Of a stretch of DNA of 52,431 bases, positions 23,350 through 32,886 are shown one piece after another. The notes below the pieces were generated by a model that had not been told where the DNA came from, made no database searches, and worked only from the letters and a program-made list of their open reading frames with translations. The stretch covers positions 1 through 52,431 of the forward strand of contig ONCT01000005.1 in the NCBI GenBank assembly GCA_900316395.1, read 5' to 3'. Every line of letters begins with the position of its first letter. The stretch's first letter is position 1. This DNA comes from an uncultured Lachnospiraceae bacterium (GTDB lineage: Bacteria > Bacillota > Clostridia > Lachnospirales > Lachnospiraceae). A program made the position numbers and the translations under genes.

Positions 23350-23460
23350 TTTATATAAGTTTATTTATTTGACCGAAATTTATATAAGTTTATTTATTTG
23401 GCTGAAATTTATATAAGTTTATTTATTTGACTGAAATTTATATAAATTTATTTATTTGAA
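23350..23460. repeat. 29-bp tandem repeats (about 3.8 copies)
   Basis: Units 23350-23378, 23379-23407, 23408-23436 and partial 23437-23460, each with TTTATATAAGTTTATTTATT and then a GAC or GGC C/TGAAA tail. Identity is over 90 percent. There are no spacers, so it is not CRISPR. It lies in the promoter region of the cystatin-like gene, starting 23 bases before its ATG. Each unit could supply a -10-like box or a regulator site. Confidence 0.92.
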
Positions 23461-23522
23461 ACAATTATAACATCACATGCTACATTTTCGCCAAGATATT
23501 GAGATTAAAGCAACAATTTCTA

Positions 23523-23531
23523 TGCTATAAT
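23523..23531 (+). promoter_or_regulatory. extended -10 promoter, apparently leaderless
   Basis: TGCTATAAT (23523-23531) is a perfect extended -10, and its expected start point falls at or next to the A of ATG 23539. No ribosome binding site is present. No good -35 is seen, which an extended -10 can tolerate. Confidence 0.6.
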
Positions 23532-23538
23532 CGTACCT

Positions 23539-24477
23539 ATGAGAGAGAAAATCAGGATAATCACTGCAAATGAATACTATAAGCGCACCTTCGGACAGAA
23601 AATATACAAGCTATCCTTAGATGCGGGCTGCACCTGCCCTAACAGAGACGGAACTCTTGGCACGAAGGGCTGCATATTCTGTAGTAATGGAGGCTCTGGT
23701 GAGTTCGCCGCAGATAGAACTAAGACTATAACTGAACAAATCGAAGAAGCTAAAGGTCGTGTGGAGGCTAAGATGCCTAAGAATGCTGATTCTAATAAGT
23801 ATATAGCCTACTTTCAGGCATTTACCAATACTTATGGAAATGCAGATGAATTGAAGGCAAAATATCTAGAAGCCATTAGCCATCCTGATATAGTAGCCCT
23901 GTCTATTGCCACAAGACCTGACTGTATAAGCGATGAAATGCTAGAAATTATATCTAGTATTAATAAATCTATTCCTGTCTATATGGAGCTTGGGCTTCAG
24001 ACTATACATGAAAGCACTGCTAAGTACATTAGACGAGGCTACAGATTAGAAACCTATGACAAATGCGTAGAACGCCTTAGCAGTAAGGGCATAGATATAA
24101 TTACTCATATAATACTTGGACTACCTGGGGAATCTGAGAAAATGATGCTTCAGAGTGTAGACTATGTAAGAAAGACCGCAGAGCAATACCCTAATATCAC
24201 TTATGGAATTAAGCTTCAACTACTCCATGTTCTGAAGGGCACTGACCTGGAGAAAGCCTATAACGACGGGCTTTTCGAAGTGTTAACCCTTGAGGAATAT
24301 GTTGATATAATATATAAATCTCTCGCCATTCTTGAAAACAAGGTTGTCATACACAGACTAACTGGCGACGGAGACAAAAAGCTCCTTGTGGCACCCCTCT
24401 GGTCCGCCAACAAGAAGCTTGTTCTTAATGAAATCAATAGATTATATACTACTGCACCAACAACCCTACCACAATAA
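23539..24477 (+). CDS. radical SAM protein (TIGR01212/YhcC type)
   Basis: 312 residues. The family's unusual cluster motif is visible as CTCPNRDGTLGTKGCIFC near residues 31-48. ELGLQTIHESTAKYIRRGY, HIILGLPGE and KLQLLHVLKGT are further family signatures. These radical SAM proteins are widespread; the reaction is not known to me. ATG 23539 gives the standard family N-terminus, so the lack of a leader is real unless the gene starts inside. It converges on the ABC permease gene and the last 29 bases overlap. Confidence 0.9.
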   Translation: MREKIRIITANEYYKRTFGQKIYKLSLDAGCTCPNRDGTLGTKGCIFCSNGGSGEFAADRTKTITEQIEEAKGRVEAKMPKNADSNKYIAYFQAFTNTYGNADELKAKYLEAISHPDIVALSIATRPDCISDEMLEIISSINKSIPVYMELGLQTIHESTAKYIRRGYRLETYDKCVERLSSKGIDIITHIILGLPGESEKMMLQSVDYVRKTAEQYPNITYGIKLQLLHVLKGTDLEKAYNDGLFEVLTLEEYVDIIYKSLAILENKVVIHRLTGDGDKKLLVAPLWSANKKLVLNEINRLYTTAPTTLPQ

Positions 24478-25951
24478 GCACAACTGGAATTAGTATCTGT
24501 GGCAGCTTAGATGCAGCAAATGACAGACTCTGCGTCATTATCTGATTCTCGCTTTGAATCTCATAGTCAGCGAATCTTCTCTCTGCTAATAATCCCCACA
24601 CAGCACATATCACGCTGTATAATAGCGGAATTAGAATCATACATATTACTTGAATAGCCCCCATCTTGAATGTAATACTTAGTAATATTCCACACACAAG
24701 CGATAATGTAACATTAATTATAAGGCTTATGGCCATCTTCGCACCATATATTAGACGGTCTGGTGTTGGTGAAGTCTGCCATATCCATATGCGACTTCCC
24801 TCTATTGACAATGAGCAAAATGTTGTTGAACAGGTTGCTACTAGAATACATATGGCACAGACTAGATAGTAGGTCAGATTGAAATTAATCCCGTTAGGAA
24901 AGAAAGCATTATGCACCCCTTCTTCTCCTATTATACACACCCCTATCGCAACAATAATTCCTACGAGAAATCCCACCAAAGACTTGGTCATATATGTCTT
25001 AGAACGAAGGAATAGCGAGATTTCTCGCTTAAATATAGTCTTGATTAAACTATTAGCATTTTGCCTGCCCATCTCGAATCTCTTATATATAAGCGGTGCC
25101 TTCAAAGCAAGCATAAAGTCACGATATGCTACACTTAAGGCAAATGTACAAAATGCGTAGCACACTATAGATACTAAGATAAATAGCAACATATATAGAG
25201 CACTTCCATCAACAATTGCGTTCTGATATATACGGCAGAATCTGTATTGTGAAGACAAAATCCATATAATATTGTCACATATTTCCTTAGGTGAAGAACC
25301 CACTCCCGAATTAATCGCAAGCCCCACTCTATATGCAATATAGAACATTAAGGATACAATAAAACCAATTGCCGTAAGTGATATTATAGACTGAATCAGA
25401 TTGCGATTCTTCGCAGATGATAGCAATAACGCAATTATTATTCCAAAAAGGGATGCAAATCCACTGACAGGCAAGCTGGTAAATAGCACACCTATTACCC
25501 ATCTAACCCAAAAGGCTCCTCCCATAGAGGTGGCTCCCGCATATGCTATCCCCATAGGAATTGCAAACAATATAACATATACAAATGCCTCAATATATAA
25601 TTCAATGAATAAAAGCGCTATCTGGATTGTATTAGATGCAGGCAAAGACAATAAAAAATCAGTATCAGAGCGTCCTGACACCTTCTCATTAATCTTAACA
25701 ATCGTCATAATCAAGCTTATGACACTACCTACAATATATGAAATAATCGGGAGAATATCGGCATATTCCGCTGCAGCCATTGCCTTAGAGAAATAATATA
25801 CTGCAAATGCTACAGCAACAAATATAGCCACCTTGACTACAGTTGAAAAGTGGTAAAGAACCTTTTTCGCAACATCCTTCTCATGACGCATCTTACTTAT
25901 GGAAAATGTCTCATCAATTCTCACCTTGGAAATGAGCATAAAACTATTCAT
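24449..25951 (-). CDS. ABC transporter permease (ABC-2-like exporter)
   Basis: 500 residues with about ten hydrophobic segments and a hydrophilic N-terminus (MNSFMLISKVRIDETFSISKM), as in the large putative ABC exporter permeases of Firmicutes. No substrate clue. Its start overlaps the ATPase gene end by 8 bases. The 3' end overlaps the radical SAM gene on the other strand. Confidence 0.85.
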   Translation of the reverse strand: MNSFMLISKVRIDETFSISKMRHEKDVAKKVLYHFSTVVKVAIFVAVAFAVYYFSKAMAAAEYADILPIISYIVGSVISLIMTIVKINEKVSGRSDTDFLLSLPASNTIQIALLFIELYIEAFVYVILFAIPMGIAYAGATSMGGAFWVRWVIGVLFTSLPVSGFASLFGIIIALLLSSAKNRNLIQSIISLTAIGFIVSLMFYIAYRVGLAINSGVGSSPKEICDNIIWILSSQYRFCRIYQNAIVDGSALYMLLFILVSIVCYAFCTFALSVAYRDFMLALKAPLIYKRFEMGRQNANSLIKTIFKREISLFLRSKTYMTKSLVGFLVGIIVAIGVCIIGEEGVHNAFFPNGINFNLTYYLVCAICILVATCSTTFCSLSIEGSRIWIWQTSPTPDRLIYGAKMAISLIINVTLSLVCGILLSITFKMGAIQVICMILIPLLYSVICAVWGLLAERRFADYEIQSENQIMTQSLSFAASKLPQILIPVVLIVVGLLVQ

Positions 25952-26672
25952 GTCTCACCTCCAAAGCGTGAAGGAATAACTCCTCTAAGGATGTGTCCTT
26001 AGTTAGTTCACTCACATTTCCATCAACAATTAATGACCCTTTATATAGCATTCCTACTTTGTCGCATAACTTCTCTGCCACCTCTAACACATGGGTAGAG
26101 AAGAATATAGCGCCACCTTCGTCACACAGCTCTCTCATACATTTCTTAAGAGAAGCTGATGCCTTAGGATCTAAGCCCACGAAGGGCTCGTCGAGAACCA
26201 ACAGCTTAGGATGATGGACAAATGCTGCAATTAGCGAAACCTTCTGCTTCATTCCATGAGAATAAGATGATATGAGGTCTCCCAAATCATCTAATATATC
26301 AAACTCTGTGGCATATTTTTCAATTCTAGCTGTTCTCTCGTCACTGCTTGAAGAATACACATCAGCAACGAAATTAATATAATCAATTCCTGTCATAAAA
26401 TCATATATGTCAGGATTATCAGGAATATATCCTATCTTCTTCTGGCACGCTTTAATATTCTGTCTAACAGACATCCCATCAACAATAATATCTCCATCTC
26501 TAACAGGAAGAATACCCACAACCGACTTGATAGTAGTTGATTTTCCAGCACCATTATGCCCAATAAAACCATATATCTCCCCTTCATTAATTGAAAGGGA
26601 GATATTATCTACAGCCTTGCTATCGTCATCGTAGGATTTGGAGAACTCTTTTATCTCAAGAATCTTTCCCAT
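25944..26672 (-). CDS. ABC transporter ATP-binding protein
   Basis: 242 residues. Walker A is GHNGAGKST, the signature is SYSHGMKQKVSL, Walker B is LLVLDEPFVGLD, and the switch His is in FFSTHVLEVAE. It has the DrrA/CcmA-type exporter ATPase order. It pairs with the permease downstream. It follows purD by 5 bases on the same strand, so it may be transcribed with the pur genes even though the function is separate. Confidence 0.93.
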   Translation of the reverse strand: MGKILEIKEFSKSYDDDSKAVDNISLSINEGEIYGFIGHNGAGKSTTIKSVVGILPVRDGDIIVDGMSVRQNIKACQKKIGYIPDNPDIYDFMTGIDYINFVADVYSSSSDERTARIEKYATEFDILDDLGDLISSYSHGMKQKVSLIAAFVHHPKLLVLDEPFVGLDPKASASLKKCMRELCDEGGAIFFSTHVLEVAEKLCDKVGMLYKGSLIVDGNVSELTKDTSLEELFLHALEVRHE

Positions 26673-26677
26673 CAGTC

Positions 26678-27949
26678 TTACACCTCATCTAACGCTTTAC
26701 CAATATCATTTCTCATATATTTATTGTCGAAGTTAACCCATGCTGTAGCGTCGTACGCCTTCTTTCTTGCTTCTAAGAGGTCACTTCCCTTAGCTGTCAC
26801 CCCAAGGACTCTACCACCATTAGTTATGAAGTTGCCATCACTGTCAAATGCTGTTCCAGCGTGGAAGCAGTAATACTCATCATTATCGAACTTATCAAGT
26901 CCTGATATCTTAAATCCCTTCTCATAGGAAACAGGATATCCATCAGATGCAAGCACTACGCATACAGCCGCATTATCCTCGAACTCAAGGTCAATCTTGT
27001 CAAGAGTTCCGTCTACGCAGGCTTCCATAACATCCATTATGTCATTCTTCATACGAGGAAGTACTACCTGTGCCTCAGGATCACCGAATCTTGCGTTGTA
27101 TTCAAGCACCTTCGGACCATCCTCAGTAATCATGAGTCCGAAGAATATAACGCCCTTGAAGGCTCTGCCTTCCTTAGCCATTGCATCAACTGTTGCCTGA
27201 TAAATGTATTTCTTACAGAACTCGTCCACTTCATCAGTATAGAATGGTGATGGGCTAAATGTTCCCATTCCGCCAGTATTCAATCCAGTATCACCATCTC
27301 CTGCTCTCTTATGGTCTTGAGAAGAGGACATAATCTTAATAGTCTTGCCATCACAGAAGGAAAGAACTGATACCTCACGACCTGTCATGAATTCCTCCAC
27401 AACCATGGTATTACCAGCTTCGCCAAACTTCTTATCCTCCATAATAGTCTTAACGCCCTCTAATGCCTCGTCTAATGTATTACAGATAAGAACACCCTTA
27501 CCAAGGGCAAGGCCATCAGCCTTAAGCACGATTGGCATCTTAGCCTTCTTAATATATTCGATTGCATCATTAGCATTGTCGAAATTCTCATAAGCAGCTG
27601 TAGGAATGTTATATTTCTTCATCAAATCCTTAGAGAAAGCCTTGCTACCCTCAAGGATTGCAGCACTCTTATTAGGTCCGAATACCTTAAGTCCACGCCT
27701 CTCGAATACGTCAACCACACCACCAACAAGAGGGTCGTCCATACCGATAATTGTAAAATCGATACCATTCTTCTCTGCAAAATCAGCAAGTGCGTCGAAT
27801 TCCATTGCCTTAATAGGAACAAGTTCAGCAAGCTGGGATATGCCTGCGTTGCCTGGTGCGCAATATATCTTATCTACTCTCTTAGACTTAGAAACCGCCA
27901 TACAGATAGCGTGTTCTCTTCCGCCACTTCCTACAACTAATACTTTCAT
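26678..27949 (-). CDS. purD: phosphoribosylamine-glycine ligase
   Basis: 423 residues from ATG 27949, preceded by AAGGAGAAA; a longer frame starting at 27985 adds 12 unlikely residues. ATP-grasp enzyme with GSGGREHAI at the N-terminus, LKADGLALGKGV, GVIFFGLMITEDGPKVLEYNARFGDPE and NTGGMGTFSP. It makes GAR in step 2 of purine synthesis. It is the last pur gene of the operon, after a long hairpin spacer. Confidence 0.97.
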   Translation of the reverse strand: MKVLVVGSGGREHAICMAVSKSKRVDKIYCAPGNAGISQLAELVPIKAMEFDALADFAEKNGIDFTIIGMDDPLVGGVVDVFERRGLKVFGPNKSAAILEGSKAFSKDLMKKYNIPTAAYENFDNANDAIEYIKKAKMPIVLKADGLALGKGVLICNTLDEALEGVKTIMEDKKFGEAGNTMVVEEFMTGREVSVLSFCDGKTIKIMSSSQDHKRAGDGDTGLNTGGMGTFSPSPFYTDEVDEFCKKYIYQATVDAMAKEGRAFKGVIFFGLMITEDGPKVLEYNARFGDPEAQVVLPRMKNDIMDVMEACVDGTLDKIDLEFEDNAAVCVVLASDGYPVSYEKGFKISGLDKFDNDEYYCFHAGTAFDSDGNFITNGGRVLGVTAKGSDLLEARKKAYDATAWVNFDNKYMRNDIGKALDEV

Positions 27950-27973
27950 CTTATTTCTCCTTACTCTCATAAT

Positions 27974-28039
27974 AGCGCAGGACATAATAACAACCGCCTC
28001 ATACAGAAAATCGGCTTGTTGTCATTATGCTCCTGCGCT
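27974..28039 (-). other. long imperfect hairpin between purN and purD
   Basis: Arms 27974-27996 and 28012-28039 pair through AGCGCAGGA, CATAAT and ACAAC, with a bulge of one base and another of three. No T-run follows on the minus strand, so it does not look like a plain terminator. It could be an RNA processing site, an attenuator that tunes purD, or a small mobile repeat. It shows no sequence likeness to the other long hairpins. Confidence 0.7.
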
Positions 28040-28051
28040 TAACCTACAATA

Positions 28052-28648
28052 CTAATCATTAATTAAGCCCTGGCTTATCATGTTAATAGCCGCAGGCAGA
28101 ATAACCCACTCTGCCTCTTCCATGACACGCCTCTGCAACACCTCAGGAGTGTCGCCGTCCTTCACTTCCACTGCCTTCTGCAGGAGGATAGGACCGGTGT
28201 CAGTACCTTCATCTACAAAATGTACAGTAGCACCTGTAATCTTCACTCCACGCTTTAGCGCTCCTTCATGAACCTTAAGGCCGTAGTAGCCTTTGCCACA
28301 GAAGGATGGGATTAAGGATGGGTGAATGTTAATTATCTTCTTAGGGAATCTGGCAACCATTTTAGCTGGAATATTAACAAGGAATCCTGCAAGAACAATT
28401 AAATCAGGATTTACTTTATCCATTTCTTCCACCAATGCCTCGTTAAATTCATCTCTGGAATCGAAGTCCTTTGGCGAAATACATTTCGCAGGAATACCAT
28501 TATCCTTAGCTCTTGTTAGCGCATAGGCGTTAGCATTGTTACTTACAACCTCTACAATCTTCGTATTCTCAATTGTCTTATTGTTAATTCCATCAATGAT
28601 AGCCTGAAGATTCGTGCCACCACCTGATACAAGTACAACTATATTCAT
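28052..28648 (-). CDS. purN: phosphoribosylglycinamide formyltransferase
   Basis: 198 residues, the normal length. VSGGGTNLQAII binds the GAR phosphate, and the catalytic Asn-His-Asp set lies in NIHPSLIPSF and VDEGTDTGPI. It formylates GAR using 10-formyl-THF. It overlaps purM by 4 bases (ATGA), showing coupling. Confidence 0.97.
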   Translation of the reverse strand: MNIVVLVSGGGTNLQAIIDGINNKTIENTKIVEVVSNNANAYALTRAKDNGIPAKCISPKDFDSRDEFNEALVEEMDKVNPDLIVLAGFLVNIPAKMVARFPKKIINIHPSLIPSFCGKGYYGLKVHEGALKRGVKITGATVHFVDEGTDTGPILLQKAVEVKDGDTPEVLQRRVMEEAEWVILPAAINMISQGLIND

Positions 28649-29670
28649 ACAAGCTCTACTCCCTTGTTTCCTGACTTAACATAGCCCACCTCGTAAGCCT
28701 TCTCACCGGCAGACTCTATGGCAGACATAACCTTGTCAACATCAGCCTTAGCAACAGAAATCACCATACCAAGACCCATGTTAAATGTGTTATACATCAT
28801 TTCCTCTTCAATTCCACCAGTCTTCTTAATCAGCTCGAAAATTGGTGGGATATCGTAAGAATCCTTCTTAACAACTGCACATACATTATCAGGAAGCATA
28901 CGTGGAATATTCTCATAGAAGCCACCACCTGTAATGTGTGAACATCCATGAATTCTAACACCTGCATCCTTAATAGCCTTAAGGGCTTTCACATATATAA
29001 TTGTTGGGCGAATTAGCGCCTCTCCAAGAGTCTCACCTAGCTCATCATAGTAGGTATCAAGACTCTCCTTAGTCATCTTGAATACATTTCGAACAAGTGA
29101 AAAACCATTAGAATGAACACCACTTGAAGCGATACCAATAAGCACATCCCCATCAGCAATCTCTTCACCTGTGATTATATCCTTGCGATCGCACACGCCC
29201 ACTGAAAAGCCAGCAAGGTCGTAATCATCCTCAGGCATAAGGCCAGGATGCTCTGCTGTCTCGCCGCCAATTAATGCACATCCAGACTGCTTACAGCCTT
29301 CTGCTACACCGCTAACTATTGTTGCTATCTTCTCAGGATAATTCTTGCCACAGGCAATATAATCTAGGAAGAACAGTGGCTCGCCACCGGCACATGCCAC
29401 ATCGTTAACACACATAGCAACTGCATCAATACCAATAGTATCGTGCTTGTCCATAAGGAACGCCAGCTTAACCTTGGTTCCGCATCCGTCTGTACCAGAC
29501 AGAAGAACTGGGTCTTCCATGTCCTTGATTCCTGCCATTGAAAATGCACCTGAGAAGCCTCCCAAGCCACCAAGAACCTCTGGTCTCATTGTCTCCTTAA
29601 CGCTAGCCTTCATAAGTTCTACTGACTTGTATCCAGCCTCAATATCTACACCTGATGATTTATAATCCAT
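28645..29670 (-). CDS. purM: phosphoribosylformylglycinamidine cyclo-ligase
   Basis: 341 residues. GTDGCGTKVKLA, DVACAGGEPLFFLDY, GGETAEHPG and GVHSNGFSLVR are standard AIR synthetase motifs. It closes the imidazole ring in step 5 of purine synthesis. Its ATG 29670 has a GGAGTAAATC-type site. A 153-base spacer with a long hairpin separates it from purE. Confidence 0.97.
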   Translation of the reverse strand: MDYKSSGVDIEAGYKSVELMKASVKETMRPEVLGGLGGFSGAFSMAGIKDMEDPVLLSGTDGCGTKVKLAFLMDKHDTIGIDAVAMCVNDVACAGGEPLFFLDYIACGKNYPEKIATIVSGVAEGCKQSGCALIGGETAEHPGLMPEDDYDLAGFSVGVCDRKDIITGEEIADGDVLIGIASSGVHSNGFSLVRNVFKMTKESLDTYYDELGETLGEALIRPTIIYVKALKAIKDAGVRIHGCSHITGGGFYENIPRMLPDNVCAVVKKDSYDIPPIFELIKKTGGIEEEMMYNTFNMGLGMVISVAKADVDKVMSAIESAGEKAYEVGYVKSGNKGVELV

Positions 29671-29745
29671 GATTTACTCCTATTCTGGCTTAAAGATTAA
29701 CTGTCACCGCTCCTAATAAGCCACTTATGAGCGTCTTATGTACTC

Positions 29746-29808
29746 CATATGTCTATAAGCAACTCCACGCCACTAAGAATGTGGCTTAGGAGTTCTTATA
29801 GACATATG
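29746..29808 (-). other. long hairpin between purE and purM
   Basis: Perfect 14-bp arms (29746-29759 and 29795-29808) continue after one bulged C into AACTCC/GGAGTT (29761-29766 and 29789-29794) and then GCCAC/GTGGC with a 7-base loop, about 25 base pairs in all. No T-run follows. It sits between two genes of one operon, so it may moderate read-through, set an RNA end, or be a small palindromic element. Confidence 0.8.
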
Positions 29809-29823
29809 ACCTTCTAATTCATC

Positions 29824-30327
29824 TTACAAAAATGCCTCATAACCTTCTGATTGCAGCTTATCATCCTTAGCTACGACGCCGTCCTTCATCTCTTTAGAAT
29901 AATCGGCTAGTTTAGAAGCCAATGATTCATCGTTTGTTGCAAGAATCTTAGCTGCTAAGATACCTGCATTCATTCCGCCATTGATTGCTACTGTTGCTAC
30001 TGGAATGCCACTTGGCATCTGCACTATTGAATAGAGTGAATCTACGCCACCTAGGTCTGATGTCTTCATAGGAATTCCAATAACAGGGCCTTCGAATAGT
30101 GCTGCGCACATTCCTGGTAAATGTGCTGCCTTACCGGCACCTGCAATTATAACCTTAACTCCTCTATCCTTAGCACTCTTAGCATATTCAAAAAATATAT
30201 CTGGCTCCCTGTGAGCAGATATAATTCTCATCTCATACTCAATTCCAAACTTATTAAGAATATCAGCTGCCTTACTCATTACAGGCATATCTGAATCGCT
30301 TCCCATAACAATACTAACTTTCGCCAT
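29824..30327 (-). CDS. purE: N5-CAIR mutase
   Basis: 167 residues. Class I PurE with GSDSDMPVMSKA, SAHREPD, IAGAGKAAHLPGM and a SIVQMPSGIPVATV stretch. It converts N5-CAIR to CAIR. It is the first gene of the pur set here; purK is not in the window. AAGGAGAT precedes the ATG. Confidence 0.97.
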   Translation of the reverse strand: MAKVSIVMGSDSDMPVMSKAADILNKFGIEYEMRIISAHREPDIFFEYAKSAKDRGVKVIIAGAGKAAHLPGMCAALFEGPVIGIPMKTSDLGGVDSLYSIVQMPSGIPVATVAINGGMNAGILAAKILATNDESLASKLADYSKEMKDGVVAKDDKLQSEGYEAFL

Positions 30328-30359
30328 CTCTTATCTCCTTACTTTATTAATAGACTATG

Positions 30360-30365
30360 ATTATA
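30360..30365 (-). promoter_or_regulatory. extended -10 of the pur promoter
   Basis: The minus strand has TGGTATAAT just before purE; no -35 is visible, and that part would overlap the stop of the aminopeptidase gene. A start about 25 bases before the ribosome binding site leaves no room for a purine riboswitch. Confidence 0.5.
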
Positions 30366-30385
30366 CCACACATTAGTGTGAATTC

Positions 30386-32467
30386 CTAATCTAGTGGCAC
30401 ATTAAGTTCCTCGCAGCCTGCCACAACGAACTTGCCATCCTTAATGATAGGAATGCTGCTTCCATCAGGTAGCACCGCCTCTATTAGCGCCAGCTCCTCA
30501 AATGGCATTGTAACATCAGTATGACAGTTAAAATATGCCTTACTTACATCCTCATTACGTAGCGCCGAGCATTCATTCTCTCTTGCTATTATGGCCTTGC
30601 CATCAGGATTGTATGTCTTAACGTCCTCTTCATGTGAGTAGCATGTATCCCCAAATGCAAAATGAGGCCCTGTCTTTTCTGCAATTAGAATTGGCAGCTT
30701 ATCCTCTATGTTATAGTCTCTTGCCATTCTATAGGCCGTTGTATTCGTTCCAATGGCGAACTCACCAATTGGTAGTGTGTCGTGACGGAATAACACATTT
30801 TCAAACATCATTCGCTTGCATTCAGCTTCATCATCGAAGTTAGAGCAGCTATAATCTGCCACCATTCCATCCTTAACCTCAATAACAAGGTCATTATATT
30901 GCAGCCCGTTAAGGAATACATGGCTTACATTAAGTGTTCCATTAGTCCCCTTAAGTACAGGTGATGTAAAGACTTCTCCAACTGGAATGTTAACATCAGC
31001 AACACAATTCTCAAATAACGTCTCAGCATCTGGATTCTTCAACGTATGCAGATTAACATTGATGTCCGTCTTGTTATCACCCTGTCCTAATACATGGACA
31101 TGGTCTGCCTTGTCTAGTATATCAATAATAGCCTGCTGCATCCTTTGATATTTGTCATAATCAAGGGTGTTAATCTCCATTGTCTTGTCGAAGACCTTCT
31201 TGAAGAATGCCTCGTCTCCTATCTCTGGTATAGGAAATGCGATTATTGTAAAGGAATACTCATCTCTAGGTATGTATCTGTTGTTGATTTCTCCTACCTT
31301 GGAGATATATTCCACATTCCACTTGTTCTGCTTGTCAGTAAACTTATATGCACCCTTCTTATTAACAGGGGTAAAATCCTTCTCACCAAAGGTCTGAATT
31401 ACTGCTGGACCTGCGAAGATTTTCGCCTTATCCGCGTAAGCCTTAAATGCCTCTTCAATAGCTTCCACCCTGCGATTGTAAAACCTCTTATCGAAGTAAT
31501 AGCCCTTGTCATCCTTGTGGTCGTATAGCCACTGCTTATTCATGGAGCTAAGATATGCATTCCTGCTTCTTGCTCCCCCTTCGAAGGAGAACACTCCATC
31601 TCTGGCAAATATAGGCACTAGCCCTTGCTCCCTAAAGAGCTCCACACTCTTTCTTACAACTCGCTCAAAACCAATTGGATACTCCACCTTAACAAGTGAT
31701 TTCTTAGACATATCCTTCCTAGCCGCCTCAAATCCCTTAACGAAGCCTCCCACATAGCAGGATGCAATACTATCAATCGCCTCCTGCGGCAGAGAATTAA
31801 TATATCTTGCGAATTGAATATCATTCTCTGTGATATTAACGCCATAGGCATATAAATAATTGACTTTACTTAAGTCAGCATCACTTACAATATCATCAAC
31901 TACTGTTACAGCATCACCTAACAATCTTGCAATAGTGTCAAATGTAAATACTTCACAATAATCGTGATAGAACCAGTAGATACACTCATTAATTCTGTGA
32001 GTAGCTGTTTTTATATCAGCCTCCTCACACAATTCATCCTCATATACTCCATATATTTCCAAGAATAACTCGCTATAAATGGTAATCAAATCAAGTCTCT
32101 TATCAACTGCCCAAGGAATCATTCCCATAAGCTCGTTATACAGAAATGACAGCTTGCCACCCAGCGAATCCCCTAATTTGTCCAATGCAAAGTCAACATT
32201 TAGATATGACTTGTCATAATTAATTATGTCCCTATAATAGTACATATTTCTATCGGCCAGCATCTCTAATTCATAGCCTTCAAGCTCTTTTAGTCCATCC
32301 TTTTCTTCATATAGGTCAATACATCTAATAATATGTTCAGATACCAACTCAAAATAAGGAGCATATTGATTAATATGCTCTCCCTTAATCTCTAATATTC
32401 TGCTTTTTGCAAGCTCCAGCCTCTCTTTTAGGCTGTCAATCTCGTCTAGTAATACTTTTCGCGCCAT
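30386..32467 (-). CDS. M29 family aminopeptidase with a long N-terminal extension
   Basis: 693 residues, much longer than the usual 410 of M29 enzymes. The C-terminal half holds the family motifs: HVLGQGDNKTDI, VGEVFTSPVLKGTNG, FAIGTNTTAY, EKTGPHFAFGDTCYSH and NCHTDVTMP, giving the two-metal site residues. The first 300 residues are helical and unlike the family. It is cytosolic, no signal peptide, and probably acts on short peptides. The gene has AGAGGATAA before its start. Confidence 0.88.
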   Translation of the reverse strand: MARKVLLDEIDSLKERLELAKSRILEIKGEHINQYAPYFELVSEHIIRCIDLYEEKDGLKELEGYELEMLADRNMYYYRDIINYDKSYLNVDFALDKLGDSLGGKLSFLYNELMGMIPWAVDKRLDLITIYSELFLEIYGVYEDELCEEADIKTATHRINECIYWFYHDYCEVFTFDTIARLLGDAVTVVDDIVSDADLSKVNYLYAYGVNITENDIQFARYINSLPQEAIDSIASCYVGGFVKGFEAARKDMSKKSLVKVEYPIGFERVVRKSVELFREQGLVPIFARDGVFSFEGGARSRNAYLSSMNKQWLYDHKDDKGYYFDKRFYNRRVEAIEEAFKAYADKAKIFAGPAVIQTFGEKDFTPVNKKGAYKFTDKQNKWNVEYISKVGEINNRYIPRDEYSFTIIAFPIPEIGDEAFFKKVFDKTMEINTLDYDKYQRMQQAIIDILDKADHVHVLGQGDNKTDINVNLHTLKNPDAETLFENCVADVNIPVGEVFTSPVLKGTNGTLNVSHVFLNGLQYNDLVIEVKDGMVADYSCSNFDDEAECKRMMFENVLFRHDTLPIGEFAIGTNTTAYRMARDYNIEDKLPILIAEKTGPHFAFGDTCYSHEEDVKTYNPDGKAIIARENECSALRNEDVSKAYFNCHTDVTMPFEELALIEAVLPDGSSIPIIKDGKFVVAGCEELNVPLD

Positions 32468-32522
32468 TAATTATCCTCTCAATCCAGCCAGCACGCGTAA
32501 TCACGACCAGCACCCCTTATTT

Positions 32523-32858
32523 CTATGCAAATACAAGTCCGAAGAAATATAGTATTGCCCATGCAACCAGCGCAATAACTGGAATGGCAATACCGAATAT
32601 TCTTGATATAAAGTTATAATTCTTCTGCTTGAATTCTCTACGTCCTATAACAACACATGGTATTGTTGCCAAGAAAAATACCATTCCCAAGCCTCCTACA
32701 TAATTAGGAATTCTTCCACCTGACTCAATGGCGTATATTACTGCGAATATCAAGAATAGTATTGCAACCGCAGATATAACTGCCACAGTAATACTTGCGT
32801 TAGAAGAATTCTTGTTGGCTTCTGTTGCCCATTTTCGACGTCTATGTCTGTTATTCAT
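32523..32858 (-). CDS. small three-helix membrane protein
   Basis: 111 residues. A basic N-terminus (NNRHRRRKW) is followed by three hydrophobic helices near 22-44, 55-73 and 88-110. It resembles small membrane proteins annotated as DUF6142 in Lachnospiraceae, but I am not certain. It lies between pyrE and the aminopeptidase. Nothing shows its function. Confidence 0.6.
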   Translation of the reverse strand: MNNRHRRRKWATEANKNSSNASITVAVISAVAILFLIFAVIYAIESGGRIPNYVGGLGMVFFLATIPCVVIGRREFKQKNYNFISRIFGIAIPVIALVAWAILYFFGLVFA

Positions 32859-32886
32859 TACACTCTCCTTAAGCTTAGGCTAAATG

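Noticed and set aside
23350..23460. CRISPR-like array
   Set aside because: The units join directly without spacers and are very AT-rich; it is a plain tandem repeat.
31145..31528. 127-residue plus-strand ORF
   Set aside because: It is a shadow inside the M29 aminopeptidase gene with no start signals.
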